From Elusimicrobiota bacterium (GTDB taxonomy: Bacteria; Elusimicrobiota; Elusimicrobia; FEN-1173), in contig JADJJR010000001.1 of NCBI GenBank assembly GCA_016706425.1, positions 1,860,001 through 1,924,000 on the forward strand: a stretch of 64,000 bases of DNA, given 5' to 3'. Below the pieces are notes generated by a model that was not told the origin of the DNA, made no database searches, and saw only the letters and a list, made by a program, of their open reading frames with translations. A program made the translations under genes and the position numbers. Positions 34,787 to 45,537 of the stretch are shown here, one piece after another (the stretch's first letter is position 1; every line of letters begins with the position of its first letter).

Positions 34787-35541
34787 TCCTTGTCCACATC
34801 GTCCAAATCGTCATACCCCGCGCTGTTCAGGGGCTTCCCCTCCAGCAACACCCGGGTGCCGCGTCCCAACTGGGCCTGGGGGGCCGCTTCGTGGAGGACC
34901 CGCGCCAAGGCGCGAATGTTTTCCGGTCCGCCCGCGCGTTTTTCCCCGCCCAAATCGGAAAAATCAAAATGGTCCGGCGAGACACGCCGGCGCCCTTCCG
35001 CCGTAAAAACATCCAAAAAGACAATCCATTCCGTGGACGTCTCGGTCCGCCGCACTTCCTTGGACCCGCCCATCCCGACGGGGATTCCCGTCGTCAACAT
35101 AACCCCCAGACCCGCCAGGCGGCGGCCGCCGGAGGCTTTTTCCACGACGGTTTTCGTGACCAAGGTGTCCCGGCGCAAACTCGCGAAGGTCAAAAGGCGC
35201 AGGGCGGCCGCCGGAACGGGGGCCGAATCCGTCGGGGGGGACCCCGCCCTCCAAACAAGGGACGCCCCCGCCCGCGTGAGCCCTTGGACGGGCACGGGGT
35301 CGTGCAAGGGGGGAACACGGTCTTCCGAAACAATCCCGGCGGGCAATCCCGCGGCCCGGGCTTCGGCCGCCGCGCCGTGGGCTTCGGCCTCGGACAGATT
35401 TTCCGCGAGGAAGCCCCAACTGTGGCGCGCCAACCGTTGGGCGTCGAACAAGGGAATGCCTTTACGCGCCGCGAACCACTTCGCGAGGACGGCCGGCTCC
35501 GCGCCCCGAGGGTCGCCCAACAACACGCTCCATCGCGTCAT
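34756..35541 (-). CDS. Hypothetical protein between aminopeptidase and xseA
   Basis: 261 residues, not recognised. The ATG overlaps the aminopeptidase stop (ATGA). The N-terminal 90 residues (WSVLLGDPRGAEPAVLAKWF, then FDAQRLARHSWGFLAENLS) have an alpha/beta look with AEAHGAAAEARAAGLPAGIV, resembling the small ACT-like or ribosome-type folds that handle residue shuffling, but no family can be named. The remainder contains TKTVVEKASGGRRLAGLGVM and a C-terminal DDVDKECRWLLAL. No signal peptide or membrane segment, so cytoplasmic. Confidence 0.7.
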   Translation of the reverse strand: MTRWSVLLGDPRGAEPAVLAKWFAARKGIPLFDAQRLARHSWGFLAENLSEAEAHGAAAEARAAGLPAGIVSEDRVPPLHDPVPVQGLTRAGASLVWRAGSPPTDSAPVPAAALRLLTFASLRRDTLVTKTVVEKASGGRRLAGLGVMLTTGIPVGMGGSKEVRRTETSTEWIVFLDVFTAEGRRRVSPDHFDFSDLGGEKRAGGPENIRALARVLHEAAPQAQLGRGTRVLLEGKPLNSAGYDDLDDVDKECRWLLALAN

Positions 35542-37967
35542 TTGTCTTCGACGTTTTTCTTCAGTTTGGCGACGGCCTCTTCCGCCGTGCGGATCAGCCG
35601 TCCGTCCCGATGGCCCTGGGTCAATCGTTCGAGGGCGGAAATGCACCGTTCGTCGCCGATGAGGGTCAGGGCCCGCACCGCGGCCAATTGAACCAACAGA
35701 TAGTCGTCGTCGACCAATTCCTGCAAGTGTTTGCGCACGTCCTCCCGGCCGACCCCCACCTGGCCCAGGCAGCGGATGGCCGCCATGCGCCGCGTGTGCG
35801 GCACGCCGTAGGCGGTGTGCCTTTTCAGGACCGCCACGACATCGTCGGGACGGAGGGCGGTCAAGGCTTCCAGGGCGCCCGAACGGATCACGTCGTTCCA
35901 CGAATCCCGCCGCAGGGCCCTGTCCAAAACAGTCCGCACCTCGGGGTCGCCCTGCTTGGCGAGCGACCGCAAGGTTTGCGTGTGGGCGAAATAGCTCTTT
36001 TCCGCCTCGACGGACTCCATGAGCGCGGCGCGCACGTCCAGGGTTTTCACTTCCCCCAGGGCGGCGATGATGCCCCGGCGGGCCTTGGGGTGTTCAACGC
36101 CCCGATGGGCGCGCAACAAGGTTTCCACCGCGGCGGGCGTGCGGATTTGCCCCAAGGCCTGGGCGATTTCGCTTTGCGCGTGCCAAAACTTTTCCTTCGG
36201 AAGCGCCGCCGCGAGGGCCGCCGTGGCGACCGGACCGCCCAGCCGGCCCAGGGCCCGGGCGGCCTCGGCGCGCCCGAGGATCGTCGGGTCCACCGTCAAT
36301 TGCTGAACCCACATGCTTTCGTTTTTGGGGAAATCCACCTTCTTCAGGATCCAATGGTCCGGATCGAACAACGCCAGGGACGGCTCGCCGTCCAGCTTGA
36401 AGCGGAAAAGGTGGGACCGTTTTTCGACGGTTTCGGTGAAGCGCTTTTCCCCCTTGGCGGTGCGGAAGGCAAACGTCACGGGCAGGGCGAAGAGCCCCGT
36501 TTCGTTGTTCGTCGCCTGGGCCTGGATGACCCGCACCACGGCTTCTTTCGAACGGGGGTCCCACCAATACCGCACTTTGTATTCCGGATGGCCCGCCCCG
36601 TAAATCCATTGATCAAAGAACCGCGACAGGTTTTTGCCCGTGGCTTTTTCAATGGCGTCCAGCAATTGACGCGTTTCCACCACCCGGCCGCGGTTGTCGC
36701 TCACGTAAATGTTCATGGATTTCCAAAAAGCGTCCTCGCCCAACACATGCCGCAACATGTGCAACACCCGCGACCCCTTTTCGTACAGGTGCCGGTCGAA
36801 GAGGTCCGACGGATGTTTAAACACCTTGGTGCAAATGGGCCGCCGGTAGTGGTCGCGGTCCTCCTCGAAATAGATCTCGCCGTTGTTGTGCAACTCCACG
36901 GCGAATTCGTCGGGGCCTTTGTCGAACTCCGTGAAAAGCGCCTCGAAGTAGGTGGCGAAACTTTCGTTGAGCCACGCGTGGGACCAGTCCCGGCAGGTCA
37001 GCAGGTCGCCGAACCACTGGTGAGCCAATTCGTGGGCCACGAGCGGATCGGAGGAAAAATCCAAATGGGCGCGCTCGTCGTGGAGCGTCAGCGCCGTTTG
37101 CGTCGTGGCGCTGGTGTTCTCCATGCCGCCGAAAATGAAGTCCAAGGCCGCCACCTGGGCGTACTTGGGGTACGCGTAGGGCACGCCGATTTTGCGCGAG
37201 TAGAACTCCATCATTTTGGGCGTATTCCCGAAGGCGCGGCGGGCGTCGTCTTCGCGGCCTTTGGGCACGTAATAAAGCACCGGCTTGCCTCGCCAGGTCT
37301 CCTTGATTTCAGAAAACTCGCCCACGGCCAGGGTGACCAGATACGTCGCGTGGGGGATCTCCTGCTTCCAATGGAAGAGCGTCTCCCGCCCAGCGGCCGC
37401 CTTGCGCACGAGCCGCCCGTTGGAAATCGCCGTGAACCCCCGAGGCACACGCACGATCATTTCGGTCGTGGTGCGGTCGTGGGGCGCGTCGTGGCAGGGG
37501 AACCAATAGCGGGCGAACTCGTCCTCGCCCTGGGTCCAGACCTGGCGGGGCTTGTCCGGGTACCCCCGGTCCGGTCCGATGAAATGCAGGCCCAGGGGCG
37601 GTCGGACGACTTTGTACTCGATGGACACGACGGCCCGCTGGCCGGCCCGCGCGGCGCGCGGGAAACGAACGGTCAGTTTCTTTTTGTCGTAATCAAATTT
37701 CGCGGGGCGACCGTCCACGCGGATTTTCCCCAACCGGAACCCCACCGCGTCGAACGCCATTTGGTCCGCCCCGTCCGCGATGGCGCGGAGGGTCGTTTCG
37801 CAGGTCCCCGTCAGGGACTTGGCGCGGAAATCCAGCCGCAGGTCCAGGCGGATGTGCTCGGTGTCGAAAGCGCGGTCCGGCGCGTAATGGTTTTCGGCCC
37901 CTTTGAGCGTGAAGCGGCCATCGAACGCCGTGGCGGCGTGCCGGCAAATCATTCGTTCTTCCCTCAT
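35538..37967 (-). CDS. M1-family zinc aminopeptidase with C-terminal HEAT repeats
   Basis: 809 residues. The M1 domain has the substrate-binding GGMENTSA motif, the zinc motif HELAHQWFGD with the third ligand in NESFATYFEAL (HExxH-x18-E), and the catalytic Tyr region. From about residue 545 to the end the protein consists of HEAT-like helical repeats (ARALGRLGGPVATAALAAAL, AIRCLGQVGVGREDVRKHL, and others). No signal peptide is seen at either candidate Met. Its ATG overlaps the upstream gene's stop (ATGA). It trims N-terminal residues from peptides; the HEAT tail may select partners. Confidence 0.93.
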   Translation of the reverse strand: MREERMICRHAATAFDGRFTLKGAENHYAPDRAFDTEHIRLDLRLDFRAKSLTGTCETTLRAIADGADQMAFDAVGFRLGKIRVDGRPAKFDYDKKKLTVRFPRAARAGQRAVVSIEYKVVRPPLGLHFIGPDRGYPDKPRQVWTQGEDEFARYWFPCHDAPHDRTTTEMIVRVPRGFTAISNGRLVRKAAAGRETLFHWKQEIPHATYLVTLAVGEFSEIKETWRGKPVLYYVPKGREDDARRAFGNTPKMMEFYSRKIGVPYAYPKYAQVAALDFIFGGMENTSATTQTALTLHDERAHLDFSSDPLVAHELAHQWFGDLLTCRDWSHAWLNESFATYFEALFTEFDKGPDEFAVELHNNGEIYFEEDRDHYRRPICTKVFKHPSDLFDRHLYEKGSRVLHMLRHVLGEDAFWKSMNIYVSDNRGRVVETRQLLDAIEKATGKNLSRFFDQWIYGAGHPEYKVRYWWDPRSKEAVVRVIQAQATNNETGLFALPVTFAFRTAKGEKRFTETVEKRSHLFRFKLDGEPSLALFDPDHWILKKVDFPKNESMWVQQLTVDPTILGRAEAARALGRLGGPVATAALAAALPKEKFWHAQSEIAQALGQIRTPAAVETLLRAHRGVEHPKARRGIIAALGEVKTLDVRAALMESVEAEKSYFAHTQTLRSLAKQGDPEVRTVLDRALRRDSWNDVIRSGALEALTALRPDDVVAVLKRHTAYGVPHTRRMAAIRCLGQVGVGREDVRKHLQELVDDDYLLVQLAAVRALTLIGDERCISALERLTQGHRDGRLIRTAEEAVAKLKKNVEDK

Positions 37968-38692
37968 CGTTTCTCTCCTCGGCCCGGCGCGACGGGCGGT
38001 TCCGCGGGCGCGTCCTTGAAATTTGTCAGAAACACGTTGAAGGCCAACGCCGTGATCTGCACAACCTCCATCCGCTTGCCCGCGGCGGAAAAGCGGCTCC
38101 AGCGGGTGGGCAATTCGAATTGGTTTTGAAACATCTGCTCGTCTTCAAACAACCACGCGCCGCCGTCGGCGGTCCGCAACCCCCGCAACCGGTGCGTGTC
38201 CGTGTCCAAAAAAACCGTCCAAGCCCCTTCGCCCGCCGGCGATTTGACCTCGAGCCGGCGGCAGAGCCGCCCCTGAAAGTGCCCCAAACCCAAGTAGGGG
38301 GCCTCGGGCACCCCCCGGGCCAAATGGTCCGGGGCCAGCAAAAAGAAAAATCGTTCCCGAGCGCGGGACGCTTCCGTTGGCTCCGCCGCGGGGAAGGCCA
38401 GGCCGGGCCCCGTCCAGGATTGGTCCAAGACGCCCATGCGTTCCCGCACGGACCACTCGCCGCCCGGCAGGCGTTGCGCCTCAATAGCGAAGGGCTGGGA
38501 GACCACGCCGACGGTGGAAGCGAAAATCAGGTTGGCCTGGGCCACGGCGGTTTCCAAGCGGTCAAAACGCGCGCGCGTCCCCGCCGCGTCCCGCATCCGC
38601 TCGATGTCGGAAAGGTTCTTGGCGGGTTTGGCGAAAAGGGCGGAAGCCGACAGAGCGGTTCCCATCAGCATGAAAAGGGGCCAACGTCTCAT
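37964..38692 (-). CDS. Secreted protein of unknown function
   Basis: 242 residues from ATG 38692, opening a signal peptide (RRWPLFMLMGTALSASALFA). No lipobox cysteine follows the hydrophobic stretch. The body contains ARFDRLETAVAQANLIFAST, WSVRERMGVLDQSW and FLDTDTHRLRGLRTADG, which recall the LolA/LolB-type outer-membrane lipoprotein-sorting fold with paired strands, but the resemblance is weak. A TATAAT (38704-38709) ends 11 bases before the ATG and no ribosome-binding site is evident. Overlaps the aminopeptidase gene by 4 bases and heads that operon. Confidence 0.65.
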   Translation of the reverse strand: MRRWPLFMLMGTALSASALFAKPAKNLSDIERMRDAAGTRARFDRLETAVAQANLIFASTVGVVSQPFAIEAQRLPGGEWSVRERMGVLDQSWTGPGLAFPAAEPTEASRARERFFFLLAPDHLARGVPEAPYLGLGHFQGRLCRRLEVKSPAGEGAWTVFLDTDTHRLRGLRTADGGAWLFEDEQMFQNQFELPTRWSRFSAAGKRMEVVQITALAFNVFLTNFKDAPAEPPVAPGRGEKR

Positions 38693-38842
38693 AAATTGCG
38701 GCAATTATAGCGGATATGGAATCGTTGCTTAAAATTGATTTTCCGCCGTGTCCCATCCCGGCCCTTGGGGAGGGGCCCAATGCTTTATCAGCGATCTCCG
38801 AAGGGCAAACTCAAGATCGCCCCGGCCCGTCGTCCCTGACGG

Positions 38843-39274
38843 CTACTCTTTCTTCGGGTCCGGCGGGTAGGCGGCGTGCTGGGGGAGGCCGTCGGTGATT
38901 CGGTCCCAGGGCTGGGCCTGGGACACGAACAGGTGCATCTCGTTTTTAAAGACGGAGGGGTCGTCCAGGCTCGAGGCGGTGATCCCGATAAAGGGCCAGT
39001 GGGCGCCCCGCTGGCCGCCCGTGAGACGCGACCCGCAGGCCCCGCAAAAGCTCCGGGTGTTGGTGCCGCCCCGGGCGCTGGGAACGGCGTGGTACGTCGG
39101 CGCGCCCTTCACAAACGTGAACGCTTTGATCGGCACGAGAAGCCCCGCCACGAAGGGCCCGCCCGTGGCCCGCTGGCAGTCCCGGCAGTGGCATTGGAAC
39201 ATGCGGAGGGGCGCGGCGCCGCAACGGTAACGGATCGCTCCGCAGGCGCACCCCCCTTCGAAAGGAATAATCAT
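38843..39274 (-). CDS. GFA / CENP-V family zinc protein
   Basis: 143 residues. The zinc-binding cysteines of the GFA fold are intact: GGCACGAIRYRC, CHCRDCQRATGG and FCGACGSRL. The founding member (Gfa) was described as accelerating glutathione-formaldehyde adduct formation, but most homologues have no assigned role. FIGITASSLDDPS and the C-terminal PQHAAYPPD are typical. Isolated on the minus strand; AAAGG sits shortly before the ATG. Confidence 0.9.
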   Translation of the reverse strand: MIIPFEGGCACGAIRYRCGAAPLRMFQCHCRDCQRATGGPFVAGLLVPIKAFTFVKGAPTYHAVPSARGGTNTRSFCGACGSRLTGGQRGAHWPFIGITASSLDDPSVFKNEMHLFVSQAQPWDRITDGLPQHAAYPPDPKKE

Positions 39275-39334
39275 TTTTCCATCCAGCCGCCAAAGCGGGG
39301 TTTAATCGAAGTGGGGTTTGTTGGGAACATAGAC

Positions 39335-39778
39335 TTAATATCTCTTTTCGACCGAGGCCACGGGGAAGAGGCCCGAATAGGCGATGCCGGTGGTGTAGCC
39401 GCCGCCCACTTTGAGAAAGAGCCGCTCGCGAAGCCGCCATTGGTAGGCGGCCGAGCCGTAGGCGATGGACCCGAGCCCCACCCCGACGGTAACCACGGGG
39501 CCCGAACGGTCGTGTTTGGCGTAGAACGCCAACCCCGCCGCGGCGAAGGACGGCACGCCGAAGGTGTAATAGGGGTAAACGCCCTCCCGCCAACGGTGCT
39601 CGACGGTATAGCCCAGGACATCCACACCGGCGGGGTGAAGGAAGCCGCCGTGGAAAGACGGGATGCGGCCCGGCGACGCGGACTCCCCCGCCCCAAGAGG
39701 CCGGGAGAGGGTCGTCCCAAGGATCAAAAGAACGGCGACGGTCCGCAATCGGAAAAGGGGACGCGGGGCGCGAAGCAT
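39335..39778 (-). CDS. Small secreted or outer-membrane protein
   Basis: 147 residues from the ATG at 39778, opening a signal peptide (LRTVAVLLILGTTLSRPLGA). The mature part is Gly/Tyr rich with short alternating segments (FGVPSFAAAGLAFYAKHD, VVTVGVGLGSIAYGSAAYQW, LFLKVGGGYTTGIAYSG) and ends in an aromatic residue, suggesting a small beta-barrel or lipid-A-deacylase-like envelope protein. No family assigned. The longer open frame upstream to 40030 is overlap with the release-factor-like gene and is not used. Confidence 0.6.
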   Translation of the reverse strand: MLRAPRPLFRLRTVAVLLILGTTLSRPLGAGESASPGRIPSFHGGFLHPAGVDVLGYTVEHRWREGVYPYYTFGVPSFAAAGLAFYAKHDRSGPVVTVGVGLGSIAYGSAAYQWRLRERLFLKVGGGYTTGIAYSGLFPVASVEKRY

Positions 39779-39798
39779 GGGGCGGAATGCAGGGAACA

Positions 39799-40215
39799 CT
39801 ATTGCCCCCAATCCGGTGGCCTTCGGTTTTCTTTGATTTGCGATTGATGGCGTTTGTCTTGGAGTATCTTGTTCTTGGCCCGGCGGCTGCGGCGGCGCTT
39901 TTGGCGGCGGATCTTCTCGATGGCCTGCTGTTTGGCGCTCTGGGCGCCCAACAGTTTTTCTTCCATTTTCTCTGCCAGCCGATGGCGAGCCAGATAGCGG
40001 TTTAAGGCCTGGGAACGCTCTTCCTGGCACCGCACGATCGTGCCCGAAGGACGGTGCAATAGCACCACGCAGGTGGACACCTTGTTCACGTTCTGTCCCC
40101 CGTGCCCGCCGGAGCGCACGAACTGCTCCTCCAAATCCCGCTCAAAGACCCCCAACCCCGTGAGACGGGCTTCGAGGGCTTTCCATTTGCTGGGACTAAC
40201 GGGAAAATCGGGCAT
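39799..40215 (-). CDS. Release-factor-like ribosome rescue protein (GGQ domain only)
   Basis: 138 residues from ATG 40215 with GAAGG just upstream. It contains the peptidyl-tRNA hydrolysis GGQ in VRSGGHGGQNVNKVSTCVVL and a basic C-terminal helix (AIEKIRRQKRRRSRRAKNKI). Codon-recognition domains are absent, so it resembles ArfB / C12orf65-type proteins that release stalled ribosomes, or a release-factor homologue of unassigned use. TATACT lies 9 bases before the ATG. Confidence 0.85.
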   Translation of the reverse strand: MPDFPVSPSKWKALEARLTGLGVFERDLEEQFVRSGGHGGQNVNKVSTCVVLLHRPSGTIVRCQEERSQALNRYLARHRLAEKMEEKLLGAQSAKQQAIEKIRRQKRRRSRRAKNKILQDKRHQSQIKENRRPPDWGQ

Positions 40216-40341
40216 GGCCTTCAAAGTATACCGAAGATGAAGAAATTAATCGCTTCATGCGGTGAGGCGATTGAGACTGGGATTCGCTTCAAAGTCAAAG
40301 GAAGGGAATAAGGTCAAAGAATACGGCGGGAATGAAATATC

Positions 40342-40585
40342 GGTATCCTGTCCCCGGATTTTCGATATTCCGAAATGAGAGGCGTCCCCTATTCGCTTGT
40401 CAATGGTTGGGTGTATCGGCATTTGGGAAAAAAAGCACAGCCATAAGATGTTTTGCCGACGTCGGTCCCCGTTTTTGCTGCGCGATTAAGCAAGTGACCA
40501 CCACAAATGAACAAGAGACTTTTCTTCGGAGGCTTACGTTAAAATTCAGCGGCGGACCGCCGTGGTAATTCCGGGGACAGGATAC

Positions 40586-40586
<1 letters not shown>
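40342..40586. mobile_element. Small non-coding element bounded by 17-bp inverted repeats (MITE-like)
   Basis: GGTATCCTGTCCCCGGA at 40342-40358 is the exact reverse complement of 40570-40586. The 245-bp unit has lower GC than its surroundings and no convincing gene. A CGGCGG-ACC-GCCG hairpin lies just inside the right end. The GGGGACAG terminal sequence resembles ends found with REP-associated (Y1) transposases in my recollection; no transposase is present, so this would be a non-autonomous or decayed copy. The right end runs into the clpB stop codon. It fills almost all of the 370-bp gap between the release-factor-like gene and clpB; nothing else is seen there. Confidence 0.6.
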
Positions 40587-43174
<2,588 letters not shown>

Positions 43175-43211
43175 GATGGCCTCCTTTAAAAGGACAACGT
43201 GTCTTCAGCTT

Positions 43212-43252
43212 AGCATAACTAGCACTCAAAGTCAATGACTGCTAGTTATGCT
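43212..43252. promoter_or_regulatory. CIRCE-like heat-shock operator before clpB
   Basis: Perfect 13-base arms AGCATAACTAGCA / TGCTAGTTATGCT separated by 15 bases. Its centre reads CTAGCACTC-N9-GACTGCTAG, differing from the HrcA-binding CIRCE consensus TTAGCACTC-N9-GAGTGCTAA at three positions. Located between the pth stop and the clpB GTG, so it would control clpB alone. Confidence 0.7.
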
Positions 43253-43254
43253 TA

Positions 43255-43809
43255 TTAAATCCCAATTCCGTTGAAGTGGTTCATGGCGGCGTCGAAACCC
43301 TGGGTGAGGATCGCCGACAGGGCGTCGGCCGCGCGGTCGGCCAACTCGTGCAGGCGGTCCGCCGGTTGGGCGCGGAGGACGTAATCCTTCGCGTCCATCA
43401 TTTCGGGCACGGGGCCCACGCCCACCCGCAGGCGGGGGATGTCTTCGGTGGAGAAAGAAGTCAGGACGGAGTCCAGGCCGTTGTGCCCGCCGGCGCTGCC
43501 CTTGCGGCGGATGCGCAGACGGCCCCAGGGCAGGGCGAAGTCATCGCAAACCACCAGGATTTCCGGGGGAGGAATGTGCCACCAGGCGCTGGCCCACACG
43601 ACGCTCGTCCCCGAGACGTTCATGAGCGAGCGGGGCTTGATGAAACGCACGTCGCCCTTGGCGGCGGCGTGAACTTTGTCCTTTTCATCCTTCCAGGACA
43701 ACTTCAGCCGCTTGGCCAAGGTGTCGAGCGTCAAAAACCCGATGTTGTGGGGCGTGTGGTCGTACTTCTTTTCGTCGTTTCCCAAACCGACCACCAGGCG
43801 TGGGTCCAC
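43255..43809 (-). CDS. pth: Peptidyl-tRNA hydrolase
   Basis: 184 residues. VVGLGNDEKKYDHTPHNIGF carries the catalytic His and the Asn; SLMNVSG, VVCDDFALPWGRLRIRRKGS and GGHNGLDSV complete the Pth signature. Releases peptides from drop-off tRNAs. The start GTG is 12 bases after the rplY stop; rplY-pth is a common pair. Confidence 0.97.
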   Translation of the reverse strand: MDPRLVVGLGNDEKKYDHTPHNIGFLTLDTLAKRLKLSWKDEKDKVHAAAKGDVRFIKPRSLMNVSGTSVVWASAWWHIPPPEILVVCDDFALPWGRLRIRRKGSAGGHNGLDSVLTSFSTEDIPRLRVGVGPVPEMMDAKDYVLRAQPADRLHELADRAADALSAILTQGFDAAMNHFNGIGI

Positions 43810-43821
43810 AGCCGGCTCGCT

Positions 43822-44547
43822 TTACTTCTTGGCGGCGGGCGCGGCGGGCGCTTTCGCGGCGCCGGCGGCGGGGGCCTTGGCGCCGGCCGCGGGGGCCGCG
43901 CCTTCTTCGCCCTCTTCCGGCTTCTTGCCCTTGGCGATGACTTCGGGCTCCGCCGGTCCGGCAACGGCCGTCGCGGGCGTCGCCACTTCTTCAGCGGCGG
44001 GCGCGACGATGTTGACCACCAGGGCCTCGGCTTCGTTCAAGATCTCCACGCCCTGGGGCGCGACGATGTCCTTGACCTTGAGCCCCTGGTTGAGTTGCAG
44101 GGCGCTCACATCGAGGTGGATGCCGTCGGGAATGTCCGCGGGCAAGCAACGGACCCGCAGGTCGCGCAGGATGTGTTCCATGATGCCGCCGCCGACCTTC
44201 ACGCCGGGGGCTTCGCCTTTGATGTGGATCGGCACGTTGACGTCGAGTTTTTCCGTCATGGAGATGCGTTGAAAGTCGACGTGGATGATCTCGTGGGTGA
44301 GGACGTCGCGCTGAAGGTCTTTCAACAGGACGACTTCGGCGCCGGCCCCGACTTTGAGGTTCACGAGCACGTTCATGCCGTGGCCCTTGAGCACCCGGAT
44401 CAGTTTTTTCCCTTCGATAATGAGGTTCGCGGGTTCTTTTTTCCCCCCGTAGACGACGGCGGGGATCATGCCCCCCACGCGAAGCGTCCGGAGCGTCCCT
44501 TTCGTCACAATTTCGCGCTTGTCAGCGCCCAATTCAATGGTCTGCAT
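43822..44547 (-). CDS. rplY: Ribosomal protein bL25, CTC/TL5 long form
   Basis: 241 residues. The N-terminal 5S-rRNA-binding bL25 domain (1-90; GGMIPAVVYGG, VLLKDLQRDVLTHEIIHVDF) is followed by the TL5/CTC C-terminal domain (95-180; VPIHIKGEAPGVKVGGGIM, LRVRCLPADIPDGI). The last 55 residues are an Ala/Pro/Lys-rich low-complexity tail. GAGAGGG precedes the ATG. It lies between prs and pth as in many bacteria. Confidence 0.97.
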   Translation of the reverse strand: MQTIELGADKREIVTKGTLRTLRVGGMIPAVVYGGKKEPANLIIEGKKLIRVLKGHGMNVLVNLKVGAGAEVVLLKDLQRDVLTHEIIHVDFQRISMTEKLDVNVPIHIKGEAPGVKVGGGIMEHILRDLRVRCLPADIPDGIHLDVSALQLNQGLKVKDIVAPQGVEILNEAEALVVNIVAPAAEEVATPATAVAGPAEPEVIAKGKKPEEGEEGAAPAAGAKAPAAGAAKAPAAPAAKK

Positions 44548-44574
44548 GGTCGTTACCCTCTCTGGATTTGAAAA

Positions 44575-45537
44575 CTAGATGAACATCTCGCTGATCGACT
44601 GCTCGCTGTGGATGCGCTGAATGGCCTCGGCCAACAGCGACGCCACCGACAAAACTTTTATTTTCCGGTCGTCCTTGTGGTTCAGGGGGATGCTGTTCGT
44701 GATGACCAGCTCCTCCACCGGCGAGGCGTTGAGCCGGTCGATGGCCGGCCCCGCCAGAACCCCGTGCGCCGCCGCGGCGGAAACGTGGATCGCCCCCGCG
44801 TCCTTGAGCGCCTGGGCGGCCTTGACCAGCGTGCCGCCCGTGTCCACCAAATCGTCGATGATGAGCGCCTTTTTCCCCCTCACGTCGCCGATCACGTGCA
44901 TGACCGCCGCTTCGTTGGGCGACAGACGGCGCTTGTCGATGATCGCCAAACCCGTTTCGAGGCGCTTGGCGAAGGCCCGGGCGCGTTCCACGCCGCCCGC
45001 GTCGGGCGAGACCACCACCCATTCCTCGGGGGCCACTTTCTTTTTAAAGTAACTCACGAGCACCGGGTTTGCGTAGAGATGATCCACGGGAATGTCAAAA
45101 AAGCCCTGGATCTGCCCGGCGTGGAGGTCCATCGTCAACACGCGGTCCACACCGGCGGCGCGGATAATATTCGAGACGAGTTTGGCCGAGATCGGCACCC
45201 GGGGCTCGGCCTTGCGGTCTTGGCGGCCGTAACCGAAGTAGGGCAACACCGCCGTGATCCGCCAGGCGGAGGCGCGCCGCAGCGCGTCCACCATCAAAAG
45301 CAACTCCAACAAATTGTCGTTCGCCGGGTAGCTGGTGGGCTGCACGATGAAGCAGTCCGCCCCGCGCACGTTCTCTTGAATCTTGACCTCGACTTCCCCG
45401 TCGGGGAAGCGGCCCACGTGGGCCCGCCCCACCGCCGTGCCGAGGACGTCGGCAATTTCCTTCGCCAAGGCCGGGTGCGCGTTTCCGGAGAAAATTTTCA
45501 AAGCGGCCGCCGGGCCGTCACTGGGTTTTTTGACCAT
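44575..45537 (-). CDS. prs: Ribose-phosphate pyrophosphokinase
   Basis: 320 residues making PRPP from ribose-5-phosphate and ATP. FSGNAHPALAKEIADVLG, ANDNLLELLLMVDALRRASA, LTMDLHAGQIQGFFDIPVDH and the PRPP loop ALIIDDLVDTGGTL are all present. Overlaps the glmU end by 20 bases. glmU-prs-rplY-pth is a widely conserved order. Confidence 0.97.
   Translation of the reverse strand: MVKKPSDGPAAALKIFSGNAHPALAKEIADVLGTAVGRAHVGRFPDGEVEVKIQENVRGADCFIVQPTSYPANDNLLELLLMVDALRRASAWRITAVLPYFGYGRQDRKAEPRVPISAKLVSNIIRAAGVDRVLTMDLHAGQIQGFFDIPVDHLYANPVLVSYFKKKVAPEEWVVVSPDAGGVERARAFAKRLETGLAIIDKRRLSPNEAAVMHVIGDVRGKKALIIDDLVDTGGTLVKAAQALKDAGAIHVSAAAAHGVLAGPAIDRLNASPVEELVITNSIPLNHKDDRKIKVLSVASLLAEAIQRIHSEQSISEMFI

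Noticed and set aside
34756..35901. A longer start (381 codons) for the hypothetical protein before xseA
   Set aside because: The added part overlaps the aminopeptidase gene in another frame; the ATGA overlap at 35541 fits the rest of the operon.
40332..40568. A 78-codon frame inside the inverted-repeat element
   Set aside because: Its start lies outside the left repeat, it reads through the repeat, and no transposase motif such as HUH was found.
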